Assembly (NCBI GenBank): GCA_963693305.1
Contig: OY855904.1
Location: 30,548,224-30,612,223 of the forward strand
From: Meandrina meandrites
Lineage: Eukaryota > Cnidaria > Anthozoa > Scleractinia > Meandrinidae
Direction of reading: 5' to 3'
DNA length: 64,000 nucleotides
Below the pieces are notes generated by a model. It was not told where the DNA came from. It searched no databases and saw only the letters and a list, made by a program, of their open reading frames with translations. A program made the translations under genes and the position numbers. Shown here one piece after another: positions 35,640-48,089 of this stretch; position 1 is the first letter of the stretch, and each line of letters starts with the position of its first letter.

Positions 35640-38400
35640 ATTTATTTTCTAGACTCTCGTAATACTTTGCTTTATTTTAAGTTGATCTAAAGCATCGTTC
35701 TATTAACAATAAAAATTTGTTTCCAATAAAAGAATTTCGTTTGAGTGATAGTTGATGGTACTCTTTTTTACGTGATCTTTGGTTCGTACTCGTCTTTACT
35801 TCGTGTGATATTTTCGTCATGTTTAGCTTCGTAACTCATTGGAAGCTATTATATTGTCATTTAAATTTGCTAGATAATTGTCCCTCTTTGTCTGCAATTT
35901 CTTGCATCTTCACGTAGTTTTTGTTTGTGTCCCAGCTTGTTTTGTTCAATTGAGTGGTTTGTACCTGTGTTATTTGTTACATGTCACGTGAATCTTATGA
36001 AAATGTAGAGTTCACAAAAGCTTTACGTCGTTCTTTCATTTTTCATGTTTCTTCAAACACGTAACTGCATGTTCAAATTTTCCTTCGTTGCATTTCTGTT
36101 ACTTAATTGTTCTGTACTCTCAGTTGAAAAAGCATTTCTAATCTGCATGTTATTGGTGCGCCAGTTTAATAGTCTAACATCTGTCAGTGAATATGTCATT
36201 GTTTGATATTTCTGTCCTTATTAAGTGCTGTTGCTAAGGTTCTCTTTTTCCAATTAACGTGCATGGTTAACAATTTCTGTTTGTTAGTTGTTAGTGTCGT
36301 TGATGCCCAGTTTTGAGTTTAAATTCGTCAATATTGTTATCTCAAATTACACCACAGATTTAGCTTTTCCAGATAGTAGAGGTGTTACTTTTTATTGGTT
36401 AGTTCAAATTATGTCGTTATTGCCTGTTTATTTTACTTTGTGTTGTATAACTATGAAAATAAGCATTGTTAGCAAAGTTATTTGTTTCCTATTTGTTACT
36501 CGACGTTCGACTTGTTTAGTCATTTTACTGGTTGGTGTAGCTATCTAAAATTAGCTCATATGGTTATATGGTTAAAATGTGTTCTTTCATTGCTGTTTAT
36601 TGTGCTTGCCTAGTTACTTTCAACTCCATTGCTTTTGACCACATTCTTGTTTGGAAAATTAGGTTCAACTTTTTCCCATCTAATTAAATATACTTTTTTG
36701 GTTAATCGTCGTTCTTGCCTTCGTTCGTTTTGTGAATCACTAAAGTGAGTTTTTGCACTTTCAGTTTGTGCTAACGTAGTTATTTGTTGTTTGTTAGTTT
36801 TTGTAGTGGCCGTTCTTGTTAAGTTGTACTTTAGTGTGATACAGTTATTACCACTAATTTGATAATACGCTTATTAACTTGTCAGTCGCTATAAGTTAAT
36901 GCATTGTACACCGCTGTCATTCTTGTAGTATTCCTGCCCTTAACTACTGTGTGCTTGTTTCCATTTTTTGTGATTAATACTGGTATGTTTGTTTGTTTGT
37001 TTGTTTGTTTGTTTGTTTGTTTGTTTGTTTGTTTGTAATGTTTGTTTCTTAGCGCCATTTCCTTGGCGTCATTTTCTGTCCTAGCATAACATTTGGTTAT
37101 CTTGTGTTATCTTATTCTGTTCGTAAAATTCGTGACGAACAGAGTAAAGTGAACACTGACGTCTTCTGTATAAGCTGCCGGTCTATGTTAAGAAGTTAAA
37201 AGTGAATTTCTAACTCTGTGTTTTTTTGGATTTCCACTTGCTTTAGTCTGTTCTTTCCAGCTACCTTATGTATGTAAACGTTACTGCAGTAGTTTATGTC
37301 CGTCATCGGTTAGTGTCGATCATATGTTTAATATTAAAACATTTGCGATCAAACTGCTACACCTTTTGTAACTCTGTTTTATTTTATCGAGCTACTAGTT
37401 TACTTCTGAAATGTTTTCCATATTATTCTCACTGTTTTGATTAGAAAAATTAGTGATGTTAACGATTACTTTCTCGGTTAATTCACGGCTTAACTAATAG
37501 TTGTTGTTTAATGGCAATGTTAAATTCCTATGTTTTTCTTTTACATGTGTTTCAGCATCAGTTAAAGTGTTACGCTATCAGCTTTACTCGTTGTTAATGT
37601 TAAGAATCTGTTAAAATGTTAAAAATTAGTGATTAAACTAAATTTATATTATCAATTTAATAATCAGTATTACTATTTTAATGTTCACCTTAATGAAATC
37701 ATTTCTGATTTACCTTAAGTTATTTTTCAATGTACGCTTTATTTTTAACATTTCATAATTAACATTATTAGTTGTCAGTATTCGTTGACGTTTCGTTTCT
37801 TTTGTTAATATTATTGTTAGTGTAGTTTTAGAACAACGCGGCAAAGTCGTTCTTAAAATAACGTTAGTATTTCGCTGAACTGTTCTTATTAACGTTAGCT
37901 TTGGATGTTACAGTGTAATCCACATTAGACAGTAAATTAAGAGTTCATTGAATGGAAAATAATGTTTTGGAGATCAGCTTCAAAGATGTTTTTCAACCAT
38001 GTTCTTCAAAGTGTTCATTGTGAAAAGTGACGTTAAATAGTTACCAAGTTCGGTCCCTTCATATTTAGATTCTACATGCCACGAGAATAAATTAAGTTAG
38101 TTTTACAAAAATGTTGCATTAGTAATTTTTCGATATGGATTAACTCCGTTTAGTCTCGTTTCGTTTGTCGATCATATTAATGTGAATTAGTATAAATCCG
38201 AGAATTAAACGAGTTATTTAATAATATTATATTAATTATTTAGTTAGTCTTCGTTCGTCGTGTCATTAGTTCCGAATCTCTCCACTCAGTGAGCTACTGT
38301 TAAAAAGAAAAAAATATCCACTTCATCCCATTGTTGTTAATCTTTGTTAGTAATTTCTCCTTCAGTTAATCTTACAATTGAACGCCGTTGATGCCAGTGA
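35640..38400. other. T-rich, strand-asymmetric tract without visible gene
   Basis: For about 2.7 kb the plus strand is markedly T-rich, with recurring GTTAG, TTCGTT and TTTGTT motifs. A (TTTG)n run lies at 36986-37036. I see no exon or transposon ends. It lies between the convergent 3' ends of SKA1 and ANO8. Confidence 0.5.
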
Positions 38401-38522
38401 AAAGAATTAAAAGAAAGGTCTATCTATACATTCTAAAAACAATGGAAGTTCACACTTTACAACCACTAGTTCAAACCATTTACTATTTTACAACCAATGT
38501 TGATGTTCCTCTTGCGTCCTTG

Positions 38523-41500
38523 CTAAACCGGTGTGTGTGCTTTATCTTGTGGGTCTTTAGGAGACTTTGGGGTGCTTGGAGCACTCTATAGAACACAATA
38601 GGTAATGTTAGAAATTGAATGCGTTTGACAACTTGTGAATGGCAAGGGCCATTCACAAGGAGTGTCAACATGAATATGCTCTGTATTTGTGAAACATCGC
38701 TATTTTTAGTTTGACTTTTTCTGGAAATGCCCACTACAAAGAAGCACATGATTCCTTTTCCGAGAGTAGGGGTCAATTGAAAGCATTTGATGAACAGAAA
38801 TGCGGTTGACAAAAGATGAAACCTGAATGGACACCTGGTCGTAACAAGGTGTTCAAATTATTTGACAATGAAGAGGAGCTAGGAGAGAGAGGGCAAAATG
38901 GCGTATATGCATAACATGTGGCTTTCATCTCCAACATGTGGATAAAATTAAATCAAGAATCTGTTTTCTGGTTTTTACCTTAACTGCTTCTCGCCTCTGG
39001 AACTCCATCTTGGCTATTTCATTTTCCACCCATTCTGGAATGTCAGGGATGGCGTAGGCGACCGCGAACTTGATGCCAAGAACAAGATGCTAAGAAATAA
39101 AAATATTTATGGCTCCTTTGTTAATAGACTGTGACAGTTTCTTCCAATAAATAATGCTGATTTCGACAACTATGGCTATCTGCAAAGGAGTGGCCAAGGA
39201 GTTTAAGAAAGGAATACCAAAAACAAGGTAGGCTGAACAGTTGGTAGGATGAACGACTTTACGTTGGGGCGTCCGGATTACGAGAGCGGCGCTCTAAACC
39301 ACTGAGTCACCCTGCCTTTATAGTACAAATGGCTCACTGCCTGGCCGTAATCATGAGAGATTTTGGGAGAAGGTCAAAATATAGCAAGGTAAACTGACCT
39401 CAAGCACAACAATGAGAATGATTCTGTCCGTGACTGTCATGTTGGGGAACATCCGCTGAACAGAGCCGCCCATGCCGAGTAAAGCCAGGTTAACCATCAC
39501 TGCGACCACGCCCATGACTTCCATTGCGTCCTACGAGAGAGAGAGAAGAATCGAATAAACCACTGATGGTGTTAATGCTACAGATTAACTGACACATACT
39601 ACTGTGGAAAAATCTACACCTAATTCCCTTTGAACCTCGCTTGGTGTGTATTGAACAACGGTGGCCATTCAATAGGAGTGTACTCATTCACTCCTGGAGG
39701 CAAACTAAAGTCAACTAGTATAGCTTTAACTTTTCAATTTGGGAATAAAACTCGAGTGTGGACCATTCAAATCAAAGCTACTGAGTAGTACTTTCATGTA
39801 AAAAGTGAAATTATCAAAAGTTCTGCACAATTACCCCGTGGGAGTTCTCTCAGAAGTCAAGTAAATCGTGACTAACATTGTAATACGACGGAGTAAATTT
39901 CTAGCAGCTGTCTTAAAACCAGTCATATCTGACTAATTAATCAAAGGGTACTCGAACAAAGATTCCAAAGAAAAGAAAACATGCAGCCCGCGTGCCAAGC
40001 ACGGGAAAATAAGTCACGATTTCCGCGCTCCGCTAACAGGTTAATCTGGTGTGAACTTACCTGCCAGGTGCCAATGTTTTCAACCCTCTCTCCGAATGGT
40101 CGTCGCAGGTTAGTGCACAGTTTGAAAGCATCGCTCCTGATCTCGATAATGTTGTTAAGAAGAGCACACAAGGCTGCGAGTGGGAAGGCGGAGGAGAACA
40201 GAACCACATAACCGAACTGTATGAACATCTCCAGGTAATCTTCAAATGTGTCCTGTGGGAAAACAAGGTAGAAAGTAGAGGTTACATTGAACGTGTGCGT
40301 TTACTCGCCGTGCAGGCAGAAAACGAAACAAGAGCAAATGAGCAGTTAAGAATGTCTAAAAGAGAGATGAAGCATAACGACCCTGAAGCTAAACTGCAAC
40401 TAGCTTCCAACTGAATAACTCGCGCTTTAGCATAGTTGAAATTAGCTCACTAAGCTCTCAACTTAATCTTCCACCAGGCAGTTCATGCACGATTCGCTTG
40501 AAACGTTGAAGTGGATCTCCGCTTTGCTTCATGTGGAAAAGCGTTCGCATTTACGCTTTGAAAGTGCCAGATTGGTTTTGATTTTCGCATACTTTTGTCT
40601 TACTAATCATGAAGTATAAATCATTGTGTCCATAAAGTCATTTAGAATATCGTCACAAATCTTCATGGAATGCGTGGACCGGTAACGATAATACGACATC
40701 AGGGTGACTTACTTTACTCAATACTGTTATTACCTCGTATTCTGCCATGGTGCTTTCGATTTCAGCCTGATTCATCAGCGGCGAATCTAGTTCACTGGGT
40801 TTATCTGATTTCTTGTCGCCGGCCGCTTTGTCCTTTCCTTCCTTTTCTTCCAGCTCCTTCTTCGCCTTGGCATCTTGTTTCTTCAGTTTCCACTCCTTCA
40901 CTTTTTGTTTGACAAATGGAACTAAAGCTTCCTTGACGTTTCCGACCACTTGCTTGGTGATGAGAAGCGCGGCGAGTTGCTGGTAATTTGAAAATAATTG
41001 ACAGTCAGTTAAAGGTGATTCAAAGCGTTCCAGTACGTGCCAGATCAAGAAGGGTCTCGACTGTCTTAAATTACTACTCGGTATAAAGAGCTCTCGATTT
41101 ATTTTCTAGGGTGATACGTTTTGACTCAGGACACGTTTATCGGCTGTGCAATCCTTTTATCAGCGCCATCACAAAATTTCATGTTATATACTGTTAGAAT
41201 TACATGAAACTCCAATTTTCTTTCCGAGTCGTCGCAGTTCCTTCACAGTGGGTGTTCTTAAAAAATGTCATCTTCTATGAGACTGATTAAAAATTCTTTT
41301 ACGCTGTGACTTAAAAAGTTCGGTTATTAGTTTAGTAGTGAATGGCAGAGGAAAAAAAGCAAAGATTTATAATGTTATGTATTGCGTACTCACCGTCTTA
41401 AGCCTGTCCATATCCCGGATGTAGAAAGCGATGTAAAAGAGCGCCAAAAAGGCGTTGAAGAATTGGAACTGTAAGTTGACGAAAAACAAATAATAACAAA

Positions 41501-41872
41501 TGAAAAAGAAACTGCCAATTCGACAGAATTTGTTTGTGAGCAAAGGTTACTGCTTTTATTAGTAATCAAATAAGGCAAACTTACAGAGACAAGCTTGATA
41601 ATCAGATGGTTCTCGTATGTCTCTTGTAGGCGATAGTTTTCTGTTGATAAAGCAAGAGTGGATCAAATTATGAGTGGTGAATAATTGAGAACACATGCTG
41701 GCTAATATACAAGAGTTACACTATCGACCATGACAGATGGTTTTTATTAGCTTTTTATTACTGGCGTCACTAGTTCACTCCACCTTTGCATATAACCATA
41801 AGAGTTCAAATACTATGTTTGATTCGTGACTCAATTTTATTTCTGCTGTCATACTGTCTGTCGTCGTGTCCT

Positions 41873-41923
<51 letters not shown>

Positions 41924-44900
41924 GCCTGCCTGTCTGCCTGCTTGCCTGCCTGGAATAAATAATCGAACACAATATTCCATTTCCCTAGGAACGGTGACCG
42001 AACTGCCAGGGAGCTGATCCTGAACTCTGGAATTCTACGATTCATTTTTTTTTCAATCGTGCCAAACCAACGTCCAGTTGGTTCAGTTGTCATATTCCTT
42101 TGCTTTCACGCTCTTTTTCTTTTGTGTGTTTCCTGCGTCTTTACACTGTCGGCGTTTAACATTGATAACTTAGCAATTAATGCTTTAGGCTAGATGTTTT
42201 AGTGCGGACATTCAATGGGTGATAATCTCACCTTTGTCGTTCAGATGATAAGCCACTTTCTTGTAATTATCGTCCAACATTCCAATGCAGACAGCCAAGG
42301 CAATTTTCGGTGCAAACTTGAGTGGCTTTGGAGGATTCTCCATGCTGTCCACCCACCGTTGAAACTCAAAACACAACAGCATGCTGATCACAACGACACC
42401 CAGTGACGTCAAGATGATTGGCAGCGACACACAGTAACGGAAGATGTTTCTTTTCCAAGATGGGAAGTGTGCTTCTATTCGTCCAGTTATTTCACTTTTA
42501 TGGTATTCACCCTGTTTGGAATTGAAGTTAATATGAAAAATATTAGCCGGCACTATATATAGGGGACTATAACTTGGGGAGGGAGATTATAACTCGGGGA
42601 GGGGGGTTATACCTCCTGGAATGAGGGATGATACCTTGTCGATCGAAGAAGGATTAAAACTCGACGAGAGAATAACCCGCAGTGGGAAGATTCCTTCAAG
42701 CTCTCCTCTCCGAAAATAAGGTATACGGTATTACAGCTCGGGGATAAGATTTTAATTCGGAAAAAGCTTTATGCTTTGGAGAAGTTTCAACTTGGCCGGC
42801 AAGGGGATAAGGACCCACAACTGATCTGCACGATGCACTACGAACAACACACCCTAAACAATGGTCTCGGCTCCTTCAGCATATCGGATGGCATGTCCAT
42901 TGTGCCCCACTTGTACGCAAGCTCAGCGCTCTTTCGTTTCCAGGCCTCCAGGAAGAGCGTGGCCCACACAATGTTGAAGATGTTGAAGAAGAGGATGCAC
43001 CAATCACGCGTTACCTCTCCTCTGTTGGACAGGATGAACGTAATGATACCAAGGACCGCGGGTGCTACTAGCCACTTGGTGTACATACCGAGCCAGGCGA
43101 AATACATGGCGATTTTCACACCAAAATATTGGCATATGTCGTCTGAAAAATGAAAAGAAAAATGTTATTACTGAGATTCTTTGAATGACACTTTCTGTAG
43201 GAAAGTGTCATTTGAACTGAATTGCGAAGCTGAGAATCCACGAGTGTCGAAAGCACTCCTTTTCCCTTTGCGTTTGCTTTTGCATAGCACTGAAATCGCG
43301 CAACTTGTTTTTTATTTGAACAATTGACGTACTTTCATGTGATTATTGAGTAAGTTTTATCGCGAACACAAGAATAGGTACAAACACCTCACTCCTAGCT
43401 ATCTTTTTTGTTTTTAGAAGTCTTTATCTCGGGAACTCAGAGACAAGGTTGATTATATTAATTACCTCCGTCAGCGTGTTTTCTGTAAAGGATTTTGTTT
43501 ACTCTTGGAGAACTCACCTAGAGGTTGTTTCTTGAAGAATGCCGAGACCCAGGTCTTCCTCAGCTTAGCAAGGTCATCAGAGTTGTGGAGAGGAAACATC
43601 TTTTCTACCACGCCGTCGGACAACAACTTGGGGACTGGGAATCAAATGAAGTAATGCGAAGTTTATGTTTAGTATGACGGACGTAAAACAGACCGATGCC
43701 GAACAAAATCGACCATAACTTATGTCAGGTGTCTGATGTCTGTATCGTGGTACGATCCTGCTAACCGTGAAAAGGTATTAGACACTGTGCTGAATTGTAC
43801 GTATCTTTCAACACACTTCGAAAAATATGCCGGATGATGCCCCAAATATACACTGAAAACCAACTTTGTCCAAAAAAATGACTTTTGACCTATCAAATAT
43901 GAGCTGCGGAAACTATCATTGTCTGTTAATTCCAAATATAACTGAGACTAAAGTGCAACTGATGCCTCAATCATTCTTTAGTGTTTTTCTATTCATAAGT
44001 AAGGCATTCGTTTTCATCCATTTGATTTTAAGCGGCTTCGTTTCTAATTTCAAAGCGCTTCAGCATTCAACCAGTTTAATTTGTAAAACCGTAGACCTTT
44101 TGAGGCGTCATTTTCTTCTCATATCAGTGGCACAAAATTAAAATTCTCGAGGAGAGAGGGCAGATTATGGGAAAATGCTAGTCTAATTTTCTGTACATGG
44201 AATACTTTTCCTGGTCATAAAACCTATTTTCTTACCAATCTGCTGTCCTTCCACAAACTTAATCTTCCCCAGCTCGTCTCCTTGCACCGCCCTCAAGTCG
44301 TTCACCATCTCCAGAATCATGCTCTGTCTCTCACCAGAGTTGAAGAAAACTGTCGGATCATCAGAGTTCTCAAAACTATGTCGCTCGTCGTATTTAAACT
44401 CAGTTATACCACCCGTGCGCAGCTTCTTCTTCAGACCCAGATTCTCAGCTTGCTGCAGGAACACCTCAAATGAAGAGGTGAGGTAGAAGCCGTAAACTGG
44501 TGAATGAGCCATCTGACGAACATGGACGTCAACATCCGGGACTCTGGCTCGTAGCCTCGATAACAGCCACATTACCGTGTAGTCCTCTGTGTTTTTGGGA
44601 AACGTGATGAGAACGTCGCATGTTTTGGACGGTGTGGAGTGTTCCCAGAGTTTGGAGGACAAGACGAATTTGCCAGCTTTTTGGAAACTTCCTACGATCA
44701 AGAAATGAAAGGAAAAACTTTTATGAGTACACAAGTTTTGTTCTTCTCAAGATAGTTCAACTCGGTCAGCGGCTGAATATTCTCAGATAGTGCGTAGATA
44801 AGTGCAGTATTAAATATTGAATGTGGCCTCAAAATGGTACCAAAAACAAATATTGAATTTCGAAAATTCACTTTTTAAACGAAAAAGTAAGAACAAGCTT

Positions 44901-46505
44901 ACCAAAAAAGTTTAGCTATCAGCAGACGTTAACAGGTTTATGTGTACATTTGGCGGTAGCAAGCCATACCATTAGATTTGATTAGTGTCATGAGCAGCAA
45001 CGTGTTATGTAAAAGTTAAAACAACGGGTATTTTACCTTCTTCGCCTTTATCGCCGCTGAATACATCTTTAGCGGCAGTTTTCGCTGCAAAGAGAGAGAA
45101 CAAACAGTGTAATGCTTTTTATACCTATTAGTAGAAACTCAGTTTTGTTGTTATCGGAAATACGCGAATCTGATTGGTTCTCCTACTGTTTTCTATTCGC
45201 TGATAGAACACAATCACGCGCGCGTTGCTCTTTAAAGGGTTAATTTTCTTAATTTTTGGCTTAAAAGTACACAAAAATTGTAGGTTTGGACTACAATCTT
45301 TTACGAGTTTCTAGTAAAAAAAATTACACTACTCGCCCTCGTTTTCTATGAGCAAAAGTTTACTTAGGCTCGATTTCCGCCGTCCTCTCGTGTTCAGTCT
45401 TTCCGGGCTCATTCCCCGAACAGCGGCTGGTAATCGAGCCTAAAGTTTACTAGGCTGCGCTTCGTTGACTATTCGCTCATAGTAAACTCGGGCTCTTAGT
45501 CTTATTGTTAAATAGTGATCAGCATTTAATTTCTCTCAACAGTATTAATACATTTTCAAAGAGGCAGGTTATGAGAGTAAAGAAAGCCATAACTATAAAT
45601 CATCCTCTTTTGCTATATCATGCTGTCTTTATGTACTACCAGATTCTTAGACGCGAACATTAAAGGAAATGTTCAAAGCTCAATGAGGATGTAATATATA
45701 CTTTGATACAGAAGTGAAAACTGACGACCCTAGTGTTCGCGAGTCGAAAATCCCAAAACAATAATAAAGCAATATTTTAGTTCTATAATGAATGCCCGAA
45801 TAATCCTTGAGACCACGCCCGCATAGGTTTATGCTTCAGAGCTTTATTAGCTGTACAACTTTTCGACTTTTAATTGGATTTTGACATTTCGTTGTTTTGA
45901 TTTAAGTTTTGTATATTCAAGAAATTATTTGGTTATATATTAACGATTTTAATTTTAATCTAACAGGAATGCTAATATGCAATTAGAAGTTTTAAGTTCT
46001 GCATAATTTAAGCCTAATGTCCAACAACGAACGCTTGGCAAGGATATAAAGTGTCTATAACAAGAAACTGTGTTGTAAGACTTAAACGCAAAATCTATAG
46101 TAAATTTATTTTTTATATTCTCTATTTTACTAGCGGAAGATACGAAATATTTGGAAATTTTGTATTGTGCTAAGAAAAAGTAGCTTGAAAAGCAAAATAT
46201 GTAAACAGGAAAAACAAATTCCTTCTCTAGTTTTCTAAGAGATATACTTGTGAAGGTTATGAAAAGTGTGCCAACCAGCTGAGGTTTCATCTTTAAGTGC
46301 AAAAATATTTAAATTGGTTAGGGAAAAAATAGCTCTTGCGAAAAAAATATTTTATCGCCATGTTTTGCAACAGCTTCCAGACCAAGCAAAAGCATTTCTT
46401 TGTAGAGCTTGTTTTACGGTAGTCACCGTTAACTTAAACGCACAGCTAAAATGCAAAACGTCATTTACCTTCCTTGCCGCTTGTCCTTCGATCCGGTATA
46501 GGCAT
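38523..46505 (-). CDS. ANO8: Anoctamin-8 (TMEM16H) orthologue (13 exons, 700 aa)
   Basis: Exons in transcript order: 46505-46469, 45084-45037, 44691-44236, 43634-43518, 43142-42853, 42511-42232, 41640-41585, 41468-41394, 40979-40734, 40252-40061, 39530-39399, 39089-38979, 38585-38523. All borders are GT-AG and the 2103 bp stay in frame to TAG. The anoctamin dimerisation/cytosolic region (KAGKFVLSSKLW, CDVLITFP) is in exon 3. Membrane segments start in exon 5 (KIAMYFAWLGMY, FLEAWKRKSAELAYKWGT, EPRPLFR). The most diagnostic ANO8 block is in exon 10 (FIQFGYVVLFSSAFPLAALC, EIRSDAFKLC, RRPFGERVENIG), with AIPDIPEWV in exon 12. Exon 9 carries a Lys/Glu-rich cytoplasmic loop (about residues 480-520). 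Vertebrate ANO8 tethers ER to plasma membrane; other anoctamins are channels or scramblases. The long vertebrate C-terminal tail is missing: the last exon adds only 20 residues (SAPSTPKSPKDPQDKAHTPV). Confidence 0.92.
39263..39316 (-). mobile_element. tRNA-like 5' half (SINE fragment) in an ANO8 intron
   Basis: The minus strand reads GCAGGGTGACTCAGTGGTTT and then an anticodon-arm-like GCTCTCGTAATCC (loop CTCGTAA, Thr CGT). The TPsiC arm and B box are absent, so it is a truncated tRNA-derived SINE rather than a tRNA gene. Confidence 0.45.
41872..41952. repeat. (TCTG)n microsatellite with CTGC-rich end, ANO8 intron
   Basis: About 14 TCTG units passing into TGCC/TGCT variants. Confidence 0.95.
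43184..43212. repeat. Perfect 12-bp hairpin in an ANO8 intron
   Basis: AATGACACTTTC, loop TGTAG, GAAAGTGTCATT. It is too short for a microRNA precursor and has no known role. Confidence 0.8.
45128..45520 (+). repeat. Interspersed repeat, copy B, carrying a 78-bp insertion
   Basis: Homologous to 16569-16785 through GTAGAAACTCAGT, CTGATTGGTTCTC, TTTGGACTACAATCTT, CGCCCTCGTTTTCTATGAGC, AGGCTGCGC and TATTGTTAAATA. It lies in ANO8 intron 1 and is interrupted at 45365-45442. Confidence 0.7.
45365..45442. mobile_element. 78-bp inverted-repeat element with perfect 9-bp target duplication
   Basis: Termini TAGGCTCGATT (45365-45375) and AATCGAGCCTA (45432-45442) are perfect 11-bp inverted repeats. It is flanked by AAGTTTACT at 45356-45364 and again at 45443-45451. 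The related repeat at 16.7 kb lacks it, giving an empty-site comparison. A 9-bp duplication points to Mutator-type transposase. At 78 bp it is among the smallest plausible MITEs. Confidence 0.8.
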
Positions 46506-46656
46506 TGTAGCGAGTTGAAATAAGTCCGAAACGCCAGGCAGCGCGTTTCTTCCAAATCTCGCAAGGTAATTTGCCTCGAAATCTAAACTGGACACAAGCT
46601 CTAACACACCTGTTTTATTTACATCTTGGAAGAGACGCGCATCAATGCGCGCCCTG

Positions 46657-46683
46657 ATTGGTCAGTTACCTGCCAGTCATTGG
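46657..46683 (-). promoter_or_regulatory. Two CCAAT boxes upstream of ANO8
   Basis: CCAAT occurs on the minus strand at 46661-46657 and 46683-46679, about 155-180 bp before the ANO8 ATG at 46505. This fits a promoter directly before exon 1. The frame upstream of the ATG is open as far as a TGA near 46660 but has no ATG. Confidence 0.4.
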
Positions 46684-46699
46684 CTAAAATATTGCATAC

Positions 46700-47900
46700 A
46701 GCAGGTTTCTTAACCATACTAACGGGTGGCTGTTTGCAAGGATTTCTGTTTCATTGTGATAGTGTATATCAGCTATATATCGGCCTAGCAGACTGTTTAT
46801 ACAGATTTCGCTTAGCATTCAAGTCGTTATTAATAGCTCTACATGTGTTACTGCCATCCACAATTTATACATTAAATCGCATATTTTGCGAGTCGTTTTT
46901 TAAGTCAAATTCCAAAAGTCATTTCAACATTTAGTATTTGCTTTTCGTATCAGTACGGTGCCTTTTTAACTTGGGCGATGCTTGGTGAATCTATTTGCCT
47001 AATATATTATAACTATTTTTCTTTGAGTAGTTGCACGGTTATTTTTTTTTTTCGGTTTCTTTGGCAGTATTCTTAACTAATATTTTTAACTAATATACCA
47101 GTACTGAAGATTACTTGTCGCTGGTAAAATATAGGAATGGTGCAAGGAGGAAAACCGAAAGACGTTAAATGAGCCACGCTGATTTGGGTTTTCGATGTAC
47201 GAAAAACGACCTTAAATGTTCTTACCGTAAAAGTCGCTAAGGCAAACTGTTCCTCAGGAGCTAACGCGTGCAATCAACCGAGTCCCTCCTCCTTCCCAGG
47301 CTCCTTTTGGAAACGAGATTGGCTTTTCAAGGCGTTAAGGTACTTAGCTTCGTAGCATTTGATAACTCAGTTGGTACTTAGCTTCATGGCATTTGATAAC
47401 TCATTTCTAAATTCTGTAGCGCTCAGTTGGCGACAGCGAAAGTCTTACATATTTGAAACTACAATGATTTGCCAAAAAATGATACATTTTACAAACATGA
47501 ATTTGAAGTCGGCAGCTATCCTGGATTAGCTTATCGGTGTTGTGTACAATTCTGACTGAAAATCCAATGCTCGGCTTGGATTCAGGTTTCTCATGTAATC
47601 CTTATGCGACCAACTACCAATTTATTATCGAGTCTTTGTGATGAACCACACAATAGAAAACGCTTAGTATGCTGGCCTTGTTTCAATCAGGACGCTTAGC
47701 GACTTTTGATCAAGCAACTTTTTTTCCAAAGAGAGCAGTTTTTACTCAGTATAGAACGCCTAAAGTCTTTTATTTTACGTAAAACGATGGACTCTTAGTC
47801 TAAAACCATTTTTGTCATTCTTGGTAAAATGCCGTGAGGCAAAATATGGAAACGGCAGCAACTTTAACTTTTCAAAGCAGGCTTCCGCAAGAACAACACT
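46700..47900. other. No gene recognised
   Basis: AT-rich DNA upstream of ANO8. A stretch TTGGTACTTAGCTTCATGGC at 47372 repeats part of 47338-47360 in tandem. Confidence 0.45.
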
Positions 47901-48087
47901 TATGTCCAGGATTGAACGCAAGTATTGTTTAATAAGTACTTCATGTTTGACTGAGTTATTTGGCATTTCCATATTACTTCATATTTGACAGAATTCGGTG
48001 TGTTTTGGTGAAATTTCATTAAGGAGATCACTTTGTGATGCCTATCATGAGGAACGTGCATCTCATTAGCGTTCAATCCTGGACATA
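47901..48087. mobile_element. 187-bp element with perfect 18-bp terminal inverted repeats
   Basis: TATGTCCAGGATTGAACG at 47901-47918 is the exact inverse of CGTTCAATCCTGGACATA at 48070-48087. Inside, a TTCATGTTTGACTGA / TTCATATTTGACAGA pair repeats directly. No clear target duplication. Most likely a small MITE. Confidence 0.6.
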
Positions 48088-48089
48088 TC

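Noticed and set aside
39263..39316. tRNA-Thr gene
   Set aside because: Only the D and anticodon arms are present; the T arm and B box are missing, so it was called a SINE fragment.
43184..43212. MicroRNA precursor
   Set aside because: The stem is only 12 bp with a 5-nt loop; too short for Drosha/Dicer processing.
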